From Hevea brasiliensis (lineage: Eukaryota; Streptophyta; Magnoliopsida; Malpighiales; Euphorbiaceae), in contig NC_079510.1 of NCBI RefSeq assembly GCF_030052815.1, positions 48,388,725 to 48,452,724 of the forward strand: 64,000 nucleotides of DNA, written 5' to 3'. Both the position numbers and the translations under genes were made by a program. The notes under the pieces were generated by a model, which worked only from the letters and a program-made list of their open reading frames with translations, was not told where the DNA came from and searched no databases. Position 1 is the stretch's first letter. Each line of letters begins with the position of its first letter. This document shows, piece by piece, positions 62,279 through 64,000 of the stretch.

Positions 62279-63283
62279 ATCACATGGGAACCATATAGTG
62301 AGGAATTATTGGATGAGCTGCCAGACATGTGTATCCAAGGTCGTCCCAGTTGGAAGACAGTGGTGCCATTAATTTGCTTTCATATTATTGAATGGCACCA
62401 ACCTGACAGAGTGATGAGGTAGTTTGGTTTGGCCCAGCCTATTCCAGCACCACCGATGCAAACAGATGAGTTGCACGATATTACTCTCCGACTCAGTGAG
62501 AGTAATTGGACACACCACCATGCAACATATATTCATCGTTGGAATAGGCGAGAACAATATATTGTTCAAGGGCAACAAATGGGACAACCACTCCACCATC
62601 ATTCTGAATATATGGAGTGGTACCGTCGAGCTGCTAGACGTTAGATCTCAATAAGTGGAGCTGCTATTGGTTGTGTGGTAATGATTAATAACATGTATTT
62701 TTTTCATTATTAAATACTTATAATAATAATTTTATATTTTTTAACCTAAAATGTGACCTTATGTATATATTTTTTATTTTTACAGGAGGACGCAATTGAG
62801 GATTGTTTGATAAAATTACAAAATCCATCAACACAAAACGTGGCAGAAGTTAAGCGTACATTAAGGAAAATGATGATTGTTCTGGAACAAGAAAGTAGGC
62901 TTTGCCAAATGCCACCTCCTCAGTCTGCCCCTCAAGTAGCAACTTTTAATGATGAATTGGAAGAGGACCAACCCATCAACCAACCTGAGCCCTCACGTAG
63001 ACCAGCACGACGTCAATCACGTCCTCTTCGACGTCGTCAACATCCAATGCGTCAATCCTCTCCACCTGATGATGTTATGCCCCCACCTGTCGCATTTCAC
63101 CCTTTCTGCATGGCATCAGTGCCTGGTCCTATTCCCTTAGCTCCTGCACCATCTCATCCTAGTCCATCCACAGTATTCCAACCATATTCAAAAACTATCC
63201 CCCCACATTATACTGGTTGGATGCCTACCCCATCAATACCTGGCCCATCAACACCATGGATGTCATATCATTCTCATGCGTAA
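62279..63283 (+). pseudogene. Plant mobile domain (PMD/MAIN-like) gene fragment, C-terminal end
   Basis: An exon opens after a TTGCAG acceptor at 62278 and reads ITWEPYSEELLDELPDMCIQ, then WKTVVPLICFHIIEWHQPDR. This is the end of the plant mobile domain found in MAIN proteins, in phosphatase PP7-long-like proteins and in many transposons. A TAG in RVMR*FGLAQPIP replaces the expected Gln. The rest of the exon runs to TAG at 62643. A second exon after TTTACAG at 62786 encodes EDAIEDCLIKLQNPSTQN, then a Pro/Arg-rich tail ending at 63283. The N-terminal part of the domain is absent. Probably the remnant of a transposon-borne copy. Confidence 0.7.
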
Positions 63284-63371
63284 AGCAGAAGCACATTTGA
63301 CTTCACTGAGAGTCAGCAGCCACAAACACCAATGAGTAGCTTATTTGCTGGGTTTATAATTAGTGGAACAA

Positions 63372-63764
63372 ATGTAACGGCCTAGACCACTAGTGATATT
63401 GCCCGCTCTGGGCCAAAGCTCTCACGGTTTTAAAACGCGTCACTAGGGGTTACGAACCACCAACTTATAAACCCAGCATCTCTCCCGTGTTTTGTCGATG
63501 TGGGATTTGCCTAGGGTGTTACAATCCACCCCCCTTATGGGACTCAGCATCCTCACTGAGGTTTGCCCCACCATCGTTCAAGGTTGCACGCGGAGCGGCT
63601 CTGATACCACAAATGTAACGGCCCGGCCCACTAGTGATATTGTCCGCTCTGGGCCAAAGCCCTCACGGTTTTAAAACGCGTCACTAGGGGTTACGAACCG
63701 CCAACTTATAAATCCAGCATCTCTCCCGTGTTTTGTCGATGTGGGATTTGCCTAGGGTGTTATA
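63372..63764 (-). mobile_element. Complete TRIM element, - strand, 393 bp
   Basis: LTRs 63372-63523 and 63614-63764 (about 151 bases) are nearly identical, beginning TGTAACGGCC and ending AGGGTGTTACA (TATA in the second). The 90-base interior has, on the - strand, a primer-binding site for initiator tRNA-Met (TGGTATCAGAGC, complement at 63599-63610) and a polypurine tract (AAGGGGGGTGGATTG). There is no coding capacity, as expected for a terminal-repeat retrotransposon in miniature. Flanking bases do not match, as a second copy adjoins. Confidence 0.9.
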
Positions 63765-63768
63765 ATAT

Positions 63769-64000
63769 TGTAACACCCTAGGCAAATCCCACATCGATAA
63801 AACACGGGAGAGATAACACCCTAGGCAAATCCCACATCGACAAAACACGGGAGAGATGCTGGGTTTATAAGTTGGCGGTCAGAACCCCTAGTGACGCTGC
63901 TTAAACCGTGAGGGCTTCCGCAGCGGACAATATCACTAGTGGGCCGGGCCATTACATTTGTGGTATCAGAGCCGCTCCGCGTGCAACCTTGAATGATGGT
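63769..64000 (+). mobile_element. Second TRIM element, + strand, truncated by the window end
   Basis: The 5' LTR (63769-63956) is the reverse complement of the neighbouring LTRs. It is lengthened by a tandem copy of its first 44 bases (CACCCTAGGCAAATCCCACA at 63774 and 63818). The primer-binding site TGGTATCAGAGC follows at 63961-63972, then interior sequence to the window end. Head-to-head with the preceding TRIM, with only four bases between them. Confidence 0.9.

Overview
This is nuclear DNA of a flowering plant. It has GT-AG introns, AT-rich intergenic DNA, TA microsatellites, nested LINE, copia, hAT, LTR and TRIM elements, and typical eudicot proteins. A woody eudicot of the Malpighiales/Euphorbiaceae type would fit, but that is a guess from overall flavour, not proven here. 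Splice sites were placed by eye from GT/AG, reading phase and family homology.

Left third (1-22.8 kb) holds three single genes. (1) The beta subunit of ER glucosidase II, + strand, 16 exons, 651 residues, ending in HDEL. (2) A cytosolic-type pyruvate kinase, + strand, 3 exons, 505 residues. (3) A small multi-pass membrane protein, - strand, 5 exons, 247 residues, possibly AGTRAP-like.

Middle (22.8-54.4 kb) is a same-strand tandem array of three plant glutamate-receptor-like (GLR) channel genes, A, B and C. A and C each splice to an open 888-residue protein. B is an in-frame deletion derivative of 503 residues. It keeps the signal peptide, ligand-binding domain and channel but has lost the whole amino-terminal (LIVBP-like) domain. 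Intron 3 of GLR-A is about 16 kb because an RTE-type LINE landed in it. The LINE was then hit by a copia element, which was itself hit by a hAT transposon, and separately by a 3.9-kb solo-LTR-like element. Matching or near-matching target-site duplications (TSDs) allow the order to be read. The three GLR genes also differ in their C-terminal tails through a frameshift in A and an early stop in C.

Right end (54.4-64 kb) is repeat territory. It has a cluster of short palindromes, then a 6.0-kb TG...CA element with a perfect TSD. That element has a TATA box on each strand and an opposite-strand spliced ORF of the Transposase_28/coiled-coil type found as extra ORFs in Tat-like Ty3/gypsy elements. 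A decayed plant-mobile-domain (PMD/MAIN-like) gene fragment follows, and then two head-to-head TRIM elements with a tRNA-iMet primer-binding site, the second running off the window.

No rRNA, tRNA or CRISPR-type structure was recognised. The most unusual items are the four-part nested insertion inside an apparently intact GLR gene, the ATD-less GLR, and the 6-kb element with divergent promoters.
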